A DNA stretch of 64,000 nucleotides from Mycobacterium sp. MS1601 (GTDB lineage: Bacteria > Actinomycetota > Actinomycetes > Mycobacteriales > Mycobacteriaceae): NCBI RefSeq assembly GCF_001984215.1, contig NZ_CP019420.1, forward strand, positions 2,046,001 through 2,110,000, written 5' to 3'. Of the stretch, positions 8,475 through 17,527 are shown piece after piece. Numbering within the stretch: position 1 is the first letter of the stretch; every line of letters starts with the position of its first letter. Position numbers and translations under genes: made by a program. Below the pieces are notes generated by a model, which did not search any database, was not told where the DNA came from, and was given only the letters and a program-made list of their open reading frames with translations.

Positions 8475-10022
8475 ATGACAGATACCACCCGTGATCTCCC
8501 ACCTGGCGCCACTGTCGGTGCCGGCGACATCGTCGAAGCCTCAGGACATCCCGTCGGCGGCGGCGTCATCAAACCCGGCTACGACCTACGGCTGACCAAC
8601 GAGGATCTCGCCCCGCTGGGTAAGCAGAGTTGGACGTCGTACAACATCTTCGCGTTCTGGATGTCCGACGTGCACAGCGTCGGCGGCTACGTCACCGCCG
8701 GATCGCTGTTCGCGCTCGGCCTGGCCAGCTGGCAGGTGCTGATCGCGCTGCTGGTCGGCATCGTGATCGTGCAGTTCTTCTGCAACCTGGTGGCCAAACC
8801 CAGCCAGCAGGCCGGGGTGCCGTATCCGGTGGTGTGCCGCAGCAGCTTCGGCGTGCTGGGCGCCAACATTCCAGCCATCATCCGCGGCCTGATCGCGGTG
8901 GCCTGGTACGGCATCCAGACCTATCTTGCCTCGGCGGCACTGGATGTGGTGCTGCTCAAGCTGTTCCCCGGCCTCATGCCCTACGCCGATCCCGAGCAGT
9001 ACGGTTTCACCGGCCTCTCACTGCTGGGTTGGTGCAGCTTCGCGCTGCTGTGGGTGCTGCAGGCGTGTGTGTTCTGGCGCGGCATGGAGTCCATCCGCCG
9101 ATTCATCGACTTCTGCGGTCCCGCTGTGTATGTCGTGATGTTCATCCTCTGCGGCTACCTGCTGTACCGCTCCGACTGGCATGTCAGCCTCAGCCTCGGT
9201 GGCGAGAAGGAGGGCAACACCATCGCCATCATGCTCGGCGCCATCGCGCTGGTGGTGTCGTACTTCTCCGGCCCCATGCTGAACTTCGGCGACTTCTCCC
9301 GCTACGGCAAGAGCTTCGCTGCGGTCAAGAAGGGCAACTTCCTGGGTCTGCCGGTGAACTTCCTGGTCTTCTCGCTGCTTGTGGTCGTCACCGCGGCCGC
9401 CACCGTCCCGGTGTTCGGCGAACTACTCACCGATCCGGTGGAGACCGTCGCCCGCATCGACAACACCATGGCGATTGTCTTGGGGGCGTTGACCTTCACC
9501 ATCGCCACCATCGGTATCAACATCGTCGCCAACTTCATCTCACCGGCATTCGACTTCTCCAATGTCAGCCCGCAGAAGATCAGCTGGCGGATGGGCGGCA
9601 TGATCGCCGCCGTCGGCTCGGTGCTGCTGACCCCGTGGAACCTGTACAACAACCCCGAGGTCATCCACTACACGCTGGAAGTCCTCGGCGCCTTCATCGG
9701 CCCGCTGTTCGGTGTGCTGATCGCCGACTTCTACCTGATCCGCAAACAGCAGATCGCCGTTGACGACCTGTTCACCATGAGCCCGACCGCCAACTACTGG
9801 TACAAGAAGGGCTACAACCCGGTGGCCGTGGTTGCGACACTCGCCGGCGCTGTCCTGGCCGTCATCCCGGTGCTGCTCGGCGGCTCGATCAGCGCCATGG
9901 GCGTCGCCGCGCAGTACAGCTGGTTCATCGGCTGCGGTGTGGGCTTCGGGTTGTTCTATCTGCTGGCCACCCGCGGGCCGTGGAAGATGACGCCGCTCCG
10001 GCAGGCCGAAGCGGCAGTATGA
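8475..10022 (+). CDS. NCS1-family nucleobase/allantoin-type permease (first copy)
   Basis: About 515 residues with 12 expected membrane helices, in the nucleobase:cation symporter-1 family, which imports uracil, cytosine, allantoin, hydantoins and related compounds. Family features are NEDLAPLGKQSWTSYNIFAFWMSDVHS before helix 1, a GVPYPVVCRSSFG segment in helix 3, and a conserved helix 8 region (GPMLNFGDFSRYGKS). The ATG was chosen because AGGAG lies just upstream; a TTG 39 bases earlier has no such site. GntR precedes it and PadR follows. The substrate cannot be inferred. Confidence 0.85.
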   Translation: MTDTTRDLPPGATVGAGDIVEASGHPVGGGVIKPGYDLRLTNEDLAPLGKQSWTSYNIFAFWMSDVHSVGGYVTAGSLFALGLASWQVLIALLVGIVIVQFFCNLVAKPSQQAGVPYPVVCRSSFGVLGANIPAIIRGLIAVAWYGIQTYLASAALDVVLLKLFPGLMPYADPEQYGFTGLSLLGWCSFALLWVLQACVFWRGMESIRRFIDFCGPAVYVVMFILCGYLLYRSDWHVSLSLGGEKEGNTIAIMLGAIALVVSYFSGPMLNFGDFSRYGKSFAAVKKGNFLGLPVNFLVFSLLVVVTAAATVPVFGELLTDPVETVARIDNTMAIVLGALTFTIATIGINIVANFISPAFDFSNVSPQKISWRMGGMIAAVGSVLLTPWNLYNNPEVIHYTLEVLGAFIGPLFGVLIADFYLIRKQQIAVDDLFTMSPTANYWYKKGYNPVAVVATLAGAVLAVIPVLLGGSISAMGVAAQYSWFIGCGVGFGLFYLLATRGPWKMTPLRQAEAAV

Positions 10023-10026
10023 CGTC

Positions 10027-10064
10027 ACGGCCCCGATATTCCACTGTTGGAGTATCGGGGCCGT
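10027..10064 (+). terminator. Strong hairpin after the first NCS1 gene
   Basis: ACGGCCCCGATA and TATCGGGGCCGT pair perfectly; the inner bases extend the helix to 17 pairs with one G-T and a CTGT loop. It starts five bases after the permease stop and ends 12 bases before the GTG of the PadR gene. There is no U-tract, which is usual for mycobacterial terminators. It could also act as a dyad in the leader of the PadR gene. Confidence 0.6.
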
Positions 10065-10076
10065 AGCATTTCTGCC

Positions 10077-10607
10077 GTGAGTTTGCGCTTCGCCACCCTC
10101 GGCTTGTTGGCCCAGCACCCCGCCAGCGGCTATGACCTGTTGAAGCGCTTCGAGGCGTCGATGGCCAATGTCTGGCCAGCCACCCAGAGCCAGCTCTACG
10201 GCGAGCTCAACAAACTGGCCGCCGACGGCCTCATCGAAGTGACGGCTGTCGGTGCGCGCGGCCGCAAGGAATACGGCATCACCGACAGCGGCCGGGCCGA
10301 ACTGTTGGATTGGATCGCCCGGCCGCGTGACAACACCCCGATCCGGCGGCCCGATGTGCTGCGGGTGTTCCTGCTGGGTGAGTTGCCTGTCGATGACGCC
10401 CGCACCTATCTCGACGGGATCGCACGCGCCGCCGACGAGACCTTGGCGCACTACGAGGACATCCGCGATTCGGTGCCGTGGCAGGACTGCCCGGAGGACT
10501 TCTATGCCAGGGCCGCGCTGGAGTACGGATTGCGCAGTGCGGCAATGGAAGCCGATTGGGCGCGCTGGCTGATCGGTCAGATCGACCCCACTTCTCGACG
10601 CGTCTGA
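10077..10607 (+). CDS. PadR-family transcriptional regulator
   Basis: About 176 residues starting at GTG (VSLRFATLGLLAQHPASGYDLL). The PadR winged helix covers residues 1-85, with QLYGELNKLAADGLIEV as the recognition region and GRKEYGITDSGRAELLDWI as the wing and following helix. The C-terminal helices (TLAHYEDIRDSVPW to the end) match the PadR/Vir dimerisation domain. PadR proteins are ligand-responsive repressors, often of phenolic-acid or drug-efflux genes. Its own target is not obvious; it lies between two NCS1 permeases. Confidence 0.8.
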   Translation: MSLRFATLGLLAQHPASGYDLLKRFEASMANVWPATQSQLYGELNKLAADGLIEVTAVGARGRKEYGITDSGRAELLDWIARPRDNTPIRRPDVLRVFLLGELPVDDARTYLDGIARAADETLAHYEDIRDSVPWQDCPEDFYARAALEYGLRSAAMEADWARWLIGQIDPTSRRV

Positions 10608-10668
10608 CGCTGTCGCCCTCGAGCCGGTAGCGCGCGTTGTCGCCACCGGTCGGGAACAAACCGTTGCA

Positions 10669-10716
10669 TCTCGATAGTTATCGATATATCGTAAACGTAT
10701 CGGAAGCGGTTATCGA
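10669..10716. promoter_or_regulatory. TATCG-repeat operator region upstream of the second PadR gene
   Basis: A conspicuously AT-rich patch in GC-rich DNA carries repeated TATCG/CGATA units on both strands, centred on the perfect palindrome TATCGATA at 10679-10686. ATATCG, GTATCG and TTATCG copies follow. It ends a short distance before a purine-rich Shine-Dalgarno-like stretch and the ATG of the PadR gene. Clustered short dyads at this position suit an autoregulated PadR promoter. Confidence 0.5.
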
Positions 10717-10742
10717 GCTTCCTTCACCGAAAGAGAGACCCC

Positions 10743-11461
10743 ATGAACACCCCATTCACTCCCCCAACAGCCCATTCGGCGGACCCCACCGGGGCCCTTT
10801 CGAAGGCCAGGACGGCCCCGGGTTCGGCTTCATCCCAGGTGATCGTCGCGCCCTGCACGAACACCGTCGTGCCGCCCGCCGAGAGTTCCGCGAGAACGTC
10901 CGCGAACACGGCGGTCCCGGCTTCGGTCCCGGTTTCGGCCGCGACTTCTCCGGCTTCGGCCCCGGCTTCGGTTTCGGCCCCTTCACCGGCCGAGGGGGCC
11001 GTCGCGGACCCGGGCGAGGCGGTCGCGGCAAGCGCGGTGACGTGCGCGCCGCGCTGTTGACCCTGCTGGCCGAGCGGCCCATGCACGGCTACGAGATGAT
11101 CCAGGAGATCGCCGAGCGCAGCAACGGCCTGTGGAAGCCCAGCCCCGGCTCGGTGTACCCCACGCTGCAGTTGCTCGAAGACGAAGGACTGATCACCGCC
11201 GCGGAAGCCGATGGCAGCAAGAAGCTTTTCGAGCTCACCGCTGAGGGGCGGGCCGCCGCGGAGAAGGTCGAGACCGCACCGTGGGATGAGATCAACGAGA
11301 ACGCCGATCCCGCCGCGATGAACCTGCGTTCGGCCACCGGCCAACTCTTCGGCGCCGTCGCGCAATCCGCGCACGCGGCCTCCGAGGAACAGCAGAAGCG
11401 GATCATCGAGATCCTCAACAACGCCCGCCGCGAGATCTACCAAATCCTCGGCGAAGACTAG
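10743..11461 (+). CDS. PadR-family regulator with Gly/Phe-rich N-terminus; apparent frameshift at the start
   Basis: The coding frame is clear from about residue 8 onward. A glycine/phenylalanine/arginine-rich N-terminal region (GPGFGPGFGRDFSGFG-type) leads into a PadR winged helix (DVRAALLTLLAERPMHGYEM, PSPGSVYPTLQLLEDEGLI) and a C-terminal helix. The only ATG with a ribosome binding site (AAAGAGAG, then ATG at 10743) is one base out of phase. Adding one C to the five-C run at 10761-10765 would join MNTPFTPP smoothly to NSPFGGPH. Upstream in-frame starts would lie inside the operator region. Either the sequence has a homopolymer error or this regulator is disrupted. Confidence 0.7.
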
Positions 11462-11464
11462 GGT

Positions 11465-11509
11465 TTTCGGCGTGATTCCCGTCGCTGAGCGACGGGAATC
11501 ACGCCGAAA
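11465..11509. terminator. Bidirectional hairpin between convergent PadR and NCS1 genes
   Basis: Two 21-base arms, beginning TTTCGGCGTGATTCCC and ending GGGAATCACGCCGAAA, pair perfectly around a TGA loop. The right arm includes the last codons and the stop of the minus-strand NCS1 gene. On the plus strand it is followed by CGCCTTTTT, on the minus strand by CCCTA, so it can terminate transcription from both sides. Confidence 0.75.
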
Positions 11510-13001
11510 TCGCCTTTTTGACCGGCTGGGTGCGCATCACCAGCCAGTGCAGCACCGCACCGAGCAGCGCACCCAGCACCCAGGCGAAGCCGGCCAGCGC
11601 ATGCAGGGCGGGCACCCAGACCGCGGCCACCGCGAAGACAGCGGCGATGCCAAACGCCCACAGCGCCCGCACATTCCAGCCTCTGGTGAAGTAGTAGACG
11701 CCACCGGGATTCATCGAGTACAGGTCCTGGGTCTCCAGCTTCTGCTTCCGGATCAGGAAATAGTCGGCGATCATCACGCCGTACAACGGGGCCAGCACCG
11801 CACCGAGAGTGTCGACGAACTTCGGCAGGCCGGCGTTGCCGATCACCGAAACCCACAGCGCGCCGATCACGAAACCGGCTGCTGCGGTGATGAATCCGGC
11901 CACCCGGAAGTTCAGCTTCTCCGGCTTGAGGTTCACGATGTCGTAGACCGGCGGGATGAAGTTGGCCACCAGGTTGATGCCGACGGTGGCGATGAAGAAC
12001 GTCACCGCGGCGATGATGCTCAGCCACACGTTGCCGACCTGCCCCACGATGTCGGCGGGGTTGGTCAGCGGATCACCCTGGCCGTCCTGGTAGACGATGT
12101 AGGCGCCCGCGGTGATGAACAGCGATAGAAAGGTGAAGAACGCCAGGCTCACCGGCAGTCCCAGGAAGTTGCCGAGCTTCATCTCCTTGTCGCTGCGGGT
12201 GAACCGGGCGAAGTCACCGAAGTTGATGATGACCGCCGCGAAGTAGGCGATCATGGTGCCCACGACGCCGACGAAGGCGCTGACTGCGGCCATGCCCGAT
12301 TTCTCGCCCGCGAACAAGTCGCCGACACCGCTGAGCAGACCTGTTCCGGCCTGCCACCAGATGGCGATCAACAGCAACACCATCACCACGTACACAGCGG
12401 GTCCGGCGAAGTTCAGGAACTTGACGATGCCGTCGAGACCTCGCATGAACAGGAAGATCTGGAATCCCGCGACCACGGTGTAGGACACCCAATCCACCCA
12501 CGTCATCCCCAGCAGGGTTCCCGTCGGGGCTGCGCCGAGGATCGCATTGATGGCCAGTGCCACCGCCGTCGAGGCGAAGTAGGTCTGCGCGCCGTACCAG
12601 AAGATGGCGACGATGCCGCGGATGGTGGCGGGAAACATGCCGCCCCGCACCCCCATCGACGCCCGCGCGATCACCGGGTACGGCACACCGTATTTCACAC
12701 TCGGCTGGCCGGACCAGTTGACTAACACCATGACCAGAGCGCCGGCCAGGATGATCGCGGCCAGTACAAACCACCCGTTGATTCCGGCAGTGATGAACAG
12801 GCTGGCGGCCAGGGTGTAGCCGGCCAGACTCTGCACGTCGTTGGTCCACACGTTGAAGATCTCGAACCAGCCCCACTTCCGCTCCGACGGCGGCGTGGGC
12901 GCGAGTTCCGCGTTGTGCAGACTGCCGTGAGCGTCCTTGATCACGAAATCGTCGACGCGCACTGCTGCCGGCGATGAAGCGTGGACATGTGGTTCGGTCA
13001 C
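11499..13001 (-). CDS. NCS1-family permease, cytosine/purine type (second copy)
   Basis: A 500-residue, 12-helix NCS1 transporter. It has the N-terminal block WGWFEIFNVWTNDVQSLAGY, the helix 3 motif GVPYPVIARASMGVRGG and the helix 8 motif INFGDFARFTRSDKEM, typical of nucleobase symporters. It starts at GTG, preceded by a strong GGGAGGGG ribosome binding site. It is related to the permease at 8.5 kb but clearly different in sequence, so it probably carries another substrate. It reads towards the PadR gene and ends inside the shared terminator. Confidence 0.85.
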   Translation of the reverse strand: MTEPHVHASSPAAVRVDDFVIKDAHGSLHNAELAPTPPSERKWGWFEIFNVWTNDVQSLAGYTLAASLFITAGINGWFVLAAIILAGALVMVLVNWSGQPSVKYGVPYPVIARASMGVRGGMFPATIRGIVAIFWYGAQTYFASTAVALAINAILGAAPTGTLLGMTWVDWVSYTVVAGFQIFLFMRGLDGIVKFLNFAGPAVYVVMVLLLIAIWWQAGTGLLSGVGDLFAGEKSGMAAVSAFVGVVGTMIAYFAAVIINFGDFARFTRSDKEMKLGNFLGLPVSLAFFTFLSLFITAGAYIVYQDGQGDPLTNPADIVGQVGNVWLSIIAAVTFFIATVGINLVANFIPPVYDIVNLKPEKLNFRVAGFITAAAGFVIGALWVSVIGNAGLPKFVDTLGAVLAPLYGVMIADYFLIRKQKLETQDLYSMNPGGVYYFTRGWNVRALWAFGIAAVFAVAAVWVPALHALAGFAWVLGALLGAVLHWLVMRTQPVKKAISA

Positions 13002-13190
13002 GTGTTCCCCTCCCAGGACCTGCCTGTGAACGTGCTGTGAATGAACTCACGCTAGGAGCCGAGCGTTACTTCGATGTAAGTGACGGGTTTCGTCGTGATG
13101 ATCGGGAAAATATATGGGCCTCAGCACCGCGATCCCGGCCGCATGTCGATTGCTGCGGCGCTCAGCCGGCATCCGTCCATGATGGACTGC

Positions 13191-13943
13191 ATGGATTCAC
13201 CAACCGCGCAGATCGCGAACATGCCCCGCGGCGGGCCGGACGCGTCCTGCCTGGATCGGCTGCTGGAGACCGACCGCCTGGAGTACCTCGACCGCGACGA
13301 CATCGACGACTCGGTGAAGCGCAGAGTCATTGGTGCGCTGGACTGGAGCGGACGGGTGTTCGGCAATCATCGACGATTCGCAGAGATCGCGCTGGCCGAG
13401 ATCGCCGACGTTCCGGATCCGAGGATCCTCGAGCTGGGCGCCGGGCACGGCGCGGTGTCGAAGCTGATGCTGGAGAACCACCCGACAGCCTCTGTGACCG
13501 TCACCGACATCAATCCCGAGTGGGTGGCCGGGATGGCCGGGTTGGGCACCGACCCCCGGGCCACCGTGCGACAGATGGATGCGACGGCCATTGACGCGGC
13601 CGACGGCGCCTTCGACTTGGCTCTGTTCGCACTGTCCTTCCATCACCTCACGCCGACGCAGGCGGTGCAGGTGTTTGCCGAGGGCACCAGGGTGGCCACC
13701 AAACTGGTGGTCATCGACCTGCCGCGACCGCCGGCGCCCCTGCACGTGCTGCAGCTGGCCACCATGGTGCCGTTCGCGCTTCTGCACCCCTTCGCCCATG
13801 ACGGTGTGATCAGTTCGATGCGCAGCTACAGCCCGTCGGCGCTGCGCGCGCTGGCCGCCGCTGCCGGCCCGAACATCGAGGTCACCCTGCGTCGCGGGTT
13901 CACCTCACCACAGGTGGTCGTCGCGCGCCGGTTCAAATCGTGA
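13191..13943 (+). CDS. SAM-dependent methyltransferase, class I
   Basis: About 250 residues from an ATG (MDSPTAQIANMP). Motif I is ILELGAGHGAVSKLML, the acidic strand 2 is VTVTDINPEWV, and the motif IV/post-I region is FDLALFALSFHHLTP, all typical of class I methyltransferases. The acceptor cannot be told. No clear Shine-Dalgarno is seen at this start, and an in-frame ATG 9 bases upstream and others further up are possible. The gene lies between the divergent NCS1 permease and an MHS transporter. Confidence 0.72.
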   Translation: MDSPTAQIANMPRGGPDASCLDRLLETDRLEYLDRDDIDDSVKRRVIGALDWSGRVFGNHRRFAEIALAEIADVPDPRILELGAGHGAVSKLMLENHPTASVTVTDINPEWVAGMAGLGTDPRATVRQMDATAIDAADGAFDLALFALSFHHLTPTQAVQVFAEGTRVATKLVVIDLPRPPAPLHVLQLATMVPFALLHPFAHDGVISSMRSYSPSALRALAAAAGPNIEVTLRRGFTSPQVVVARRFKS

Positions 13944-13993
13944 TGAGCGAAACCCTGGTGTGAACCACTGTGCGGGCGGCTACATAGGGCAGC

Positions 13994-15304
13994 GTGACCG
14001 TCGCCGACCCGCCACACGCGCAAGCCACCGACCCCAAGAAGGTGCGCACCGCGCTGTTGGCCAGCCTGGTCGGCACCACCATCGAGTGGTACGACTTCTT
14101 CCTCTACGCCACCGCCGCCAGCCTGGTGTTCAACCAGGCGTTCTTCCCGGACCAGAGCTCGTTCGTCGGGACCATGCTGGCCTTCGCGACGTTTGCGGTG
14201 GGCTTCGTGGTGCGTCCCATCGGCGGATTCGTGTTCGGCCACATCGGAGACCGCATCGGCCGCAAGCGCACGCTGGCGCTGACGATGTTCCTGATGGGCG
14301 GCGCGACGGCTTTGATGGGCATCCTGCCGACGGCCGCGCAGATCGGAGTGTTGGCTCCGATCCTGTTGTTGCTGCTGCGTGTAGTGCAGGGCTTCGCGCT
14401 CGGCGGCGAATGGGCAGGGGCGGTGCTGCTGGCCGTCGAACACAGCCCGGCGCATCGAAAAGGCTTCTCCGGCAGCATTCCGCAGGTCGGCTTGGCACTC
14501 GGTCTGGCGCTGGGCACCGGCGTGTTCGCCTTCCTCCAAGTCGCCATGTCCGACGAGGCGTTCCTGGCTTACGGCTGGCGGATCGCGTTCCTGGTCAGCA
14601 TCGTGCTGGTGATCTTCGGCGTGGTGGTACGCCTGAAGGCCGACGAAACCCCGGCCTTCGAGAAGATCCGCGCCGAGGAGGGTCGCTCCGAGGTCCCCAT
14701 CAAGGAGATCTTCCGCCCACCGGTGCTCAGGACGACCGTGCTGGGCATGCTGTCGCGCTGGGGTGAGGGCGCGGCGTTCAACACCTGGGGCGTGTTCGCC
14801 ATCTCCTACGCAACGGCCACACTCCACTTCGACAAGGTGCCGGTGCTGGTGGTGGTGACGGTGTCGGCGCTGCTGATGGCCGTGCTGCTGCCGGTGTCGG
14901 GCATGTTGGTGGACCGCTACGGCGCGAAACTGATCTACGGCATCGGCATCACCGCCTACGCCGTCGCGGTGTTCCCGGTGTTCGCGTTGTTCAACACTGC
15001 CAGCTTGGTCGCGTATGCCATCGGCATGGTGCTGGTGTTCGGCGTCATCCACGCGTTGTTCTACGGCGCGCAGGGCACGCTGTACGCGTCCCTGTTCGAC
15101 ACCCGGGTTCGCTACACCGGCCTGTCGACGGTGTACCAGCTGTCAGGTGTGTACGCCTCGGGTCTGACGCCGATGATCCTGACCGCACTGATCGCCGCCA
15201 CGGGCGGGACGCCGTGGCTGGCCTGCGGCTATCTGGTGGGCACCGCACTCATCAGCATCATCGCCACCTGGCTGCTGAAACCACGGGCGCTGTCCGAGTT
15301 GTAA
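13994..15304 (+). CDS. MFS transporter, metabolite:H+ symporter (MHS) type
   Basis: A 436-residue, 12-helix transporter. The opening KKVRTALLASLVGTTIEWYD is the hallmark of the MHS subfamily (ShiA, ProP, KgtP, citrate and shikimate importers). The loop 2-3 motif is GHIGDRIGRKRTLALT. Helix 4-5 has the conserved RVVQGFALGGEWAGAVLL. It starts at GTG. MHS members import carboxylates, osmolytes or shikimate-like compounds. The preceding methyltransferase is 50 bases away and the GCS2 ligase follows after 17 bases, so co-transcription is likely. Confidence 0.85.
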   Translation: MTVADPPHAQATDPKKVRTALLASLVGTTIEWYDFFLYATAASLVFNQAFFPDQSSFVGTMLAFATFAVGFVVRPIGGFVFGHIGDRIGRKRTLALTMFLMGGATALMGILPTAAQIGVLAPILLLLLRVVQGFALGGEWAGAVLLAVEHSPAHRKGFSGSIPQVGLALGLALGTGVFAFLQVAMSDEAFLAYGWRIAFLVSIVLVIFGVVVRLKADETPAFEKIRAEEGRSEVPIKEIFRPPVLRTTVLGMLSRWGEGAAFNTWGVFAISYATATLHFDKVPVLVVVTVSALLMAVLLPVSGMLVDRYGAKLIYGIGITAYAVAVFPVFALFNTASLVAYAIGMVLVFGVIHALFYGAQGTLYASLFDTRVRYTGLSTVYQLSGVYASGLTPMILTALIAATGGTPWLACGYLVGTALISIIATWLLKPRALSEL

Positions 15305-15321
15305 TCACTACCATCAGGGGC

Positions 15322-16800
15322 GTGGGCGAAGAGGTCACGCAGACCGAGTTCAGCGGAGCGCACCGTCAGGAATACCGGCGCAAGGTGCAGCTGTGCCTCG
15401 ACGTGTTCGAGGACATGCTGCAGCAGGCCAGCTTCGATTTCGACCGACCGCTGACCGGCATGGAGATCGAGTGCAACCTGGTGGACGGCGACTATCAGCC
15501 GGACATGTCGAATTCCGACGTGCTGGCCTCCATCGCCGATCCTGCGTATCAGACCGAATTGGGCGCTTACAACATCGAATTCAACGTGCCGCCGCGCCCG
15601 CTTCCCGGCACCTCCGGCCTCGAACTCGAGACCGATATCCGTGCCAGTTTGAATGCCGCTGAGAGCAAAGCCAATTCCAGCGGATCCCACATCGTGATGA
15701 TCGGCATTCTGCCGACGCTGATGCCCGAGCATCTGGCGTCCGACTGGATGAGTGAGTCCACCCGGTACCAGGCGCTCAACGACTCGATCTTCACCGCCCG
15801 CGGCGAGGACATCATGATCGACATCGCCGGACCCGAACCCCTGAGTCTGCAGTCGCCGTCCATCGCTCCCGAATCCGCCTGCACCAGCATGCAATTGCAT
15901 CTGCAGGTCTCCCCCGGCGAGTTCGCCGACAACTGGAATGCCGCCCAGGTGCTGGCCGGACCACAGCTGGCCCTGGGGGCCAACTCACCGTTCTTCTTCG
16001 GCCACCAGTTGTGGGCAGAGACCCGCATCGAACTGTTCGCCCAGGCCACCGACACCAGGCCCGACGAACTGAAAACCCAAGGGGTGCGGCCCCGGGTCTG
16101 GTTCGGCGAACGCTGGATCACCTCGATCTTCGACCTGTTCGAAGAGAACGTGCGCTACTTCCCGTCACTGCTGCCGGAGCTGTCCGACGAGGACCCGGTC
16201 GCCGAGCTGGCGGCCGGGCGCACGCCCACGCTTTCGGAGCTGCGGCTGCACAACGGCACCGTGTACCGCTGGAACCGCCCCGTGTACGACGTGGTGAATG
16301 GCCGGCCTCACCTGCGGGTGGAGAACCGGGTGCTGCCCGCCGGGCCCACCGTTGTCGACATGCTGGCCAACTCCGCCTTCTACTACGGCCTGCTGCGCAC
16401 CCTGTCGGAGGAGGAGCGGCCGATCTGGACCAAGCTGAGTTTCGCTGCGGCAGAGGCGAATTTCCAGTCCGCGGCCCGCGAAGGGATGGACGCCCGGCTG
16501 TATTGGCCAGGCGTTGGGCAGGTGACGCCCGACGAGCTGGTGCTGCGCCGGCTGCTGCCGATGGCACATGAGGGCCTGCGGCGGTGGGGCGTGGCGACCG
16601 AGGTGCGTGAACGGTTCCTCGGCGTGATCGAAGGGCGTGCCAAGACGGGTCAGACAGGTGCGACGTGGCAGGTCGCGACGGTGCGGGCCTTGCAGGAGCG
16701 CGGGTTGACCCGACCGCAGGCGCTGGCCGAGATGCTGCGGCTCTACTGTCAGCGCATGCACAGCAATGAGCCTGTGCACACCTGGGACGGCCCGGCGTGA
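15322..16800 (+). CDS. Glutamate-cysteine ligase family 2 (GCS2) protein
   Basis: About 492 residues from GTG (VGEEVTQTEF). It belongs to the GCS2 carboxylate-amine ligase family, with an N-terminal MEIECNLVDGDYQPDMSNSD, the ELGAYNIEFNVPPRPL strand, a core SMQLHLQV and the C-terminal RVENRVLPAGPT. The family joins glutamate or related acids to an amine using ATP. It is distinct from the egtA ligase in this window and longer. Mycobacteria make mycothiol rather than glutathione, so the true substrates are uncertain. The GTG start was chosen because a longer reading would overlap the MHS gene. Confidence 0.78.
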   Translation: MGEEVTQTEFSGAHRQEYRRKVQLCLDVFEDMLQQASFDFDRPLTGMEIECNLVDGDYQPDMSNSDVLASIADPAYQTELGAYNIEFNVPPRPLPGTSGLELETDIRASLNAAESKANSSGSHIVMIGILPTLMPEHLASDWMSESTRYQALNDSIFTARGEDIMIDIAGPEPLSLQSPSIAPESACTSMQLHLQVSPGEFADNWNAAQVLAGPQLALGANSPFFFGHQLWAETRIELFAQATDTRPDELKTQGVRPRVWFGERWITSIFDLFEENVRYFPSLLPELSDEDPVAELAAGRTPTLSELRLHNGTVYRWNRPVYDVVNGRPHLRVENRVLPAGPTVVDMLANSAFYYGLLRTLSEEERPIWTKLSFAAAEANFQSAAREGMDARLYWPGVGQVTPDELVLRRLLPMAHEGLRRWGVATEVRERFLGVIEGRAKTGQTGATWQVATVRALQERGLTRPQALAEMLRLYCQRMHSNEPVHTWDGPA

Positions 16801-16813
16801 GTAGCGTGGTGGC

Positions 16814-17503
16814 ATGCCCGACAGCACCTCTGGAATCGACTGGGACAGCGCCTACAAAGGTGAGAGCGGTTTCGAAGGGCCGCCGCCCTGGAACATCGGC
16901 GAGCCACAGCCGGAACTGGCGACGCTCATCGCCGACGGCAGGATCCGTGGCACCGTGCTCGACGCCGGCTGCGGCTACGCCGAACTGTCACTGACCTTGG
17001 CCGCGCAGGGTTACACCGTGGTCGGCATCGAACTGACCCCCACCGCAGTGGCCGCCGCGCAGAAGGCTGCGCAGGAACGCGGACTCGACAGTGCGACGTT
17101 CGTGCAGGACGACATCACCACGTTCACCGGGTTCGACGGCCGCTTCGACACCATCGTGGACAGCACGTTGTTCCACTCGCTGCCAGTAGATGCGCGCGAC
17201 GCCTACCAGCAACGGGTGTTCGCGGCAGCCGCGCCGGGCGCGTCGTACTTCATCCTGGTGTTTGCCGTCGGCGCCTTCCCGCCCGGCCTGGAGCAGAAGC
17301 CCAACGAGGTCACCGAGGCCGAGCTGCGTGAGGCCGTCGGCAAGTACTGGGCCATCGATGAGGTGCGTCCGGCATTCATCCATGCCAACGCGCCCAACAT
17401 CCCCGGTGTGCCGGAGCTGCCGTTCGACCGCGATGAGTTGGGCCGGATGAAGCTCCCGGCGTTTCTGCTGACGGCACACAAAGCGCAGCAGAATCAGCTG
17501 TGA
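16814..17503 (+). CDS. SAM-dependent methyltransferase, TehB/thiopurine-like (Rv0560c-like)
   Basis: A 229-residue class I methyltransferase. Features are an N-terminal aromatic patch (GPPPWNIGEPQPEL), motif I VLDAGCGYAELSLTLA, motif II VVGIELT and a conserved D-S-T-L-F-H-S-L segment. The arrangement closely resembles mycobacterial Rv0560c, reported as a benzoquinone methyltransferase induced by salicylate; I make that link from memory. It follows the GCS2 gene by 13 bases in the same direction. It converges on the XRE-cupin regulator. Confidence 0.78.
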   Translation: MPDSTSGIDWDSAYKGESGFEGPPPWNIGEPQPELATLIADGRIRGTVLDAGCGYAELSLTLAAQGYTVVGIELTPTAVAAAQKAAQERGLDSATFVQDDITTFTGFDGRFDTIVDSTLFHSLPVDARDAYQQRVFAAAAPGASYFILVFAVGAFPPGLEQKPNEVTEAELREAVGKYWAIDEVRPAFIHANAPNIPGVPELPFDRDELGRMKLPAFLLTAHKAQQNQL

Positions 17504-17527
17504 TGTCCGGGGACACCTCGGGCTGAC

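Noticed and set aside
17504..17515. TGTCC-GG-GGACA as a terminator between the methyltransferase and the XRE gene
   Set aside because: The stem is only five pairs with a two-base loop, too small to fold or terminate by itself.
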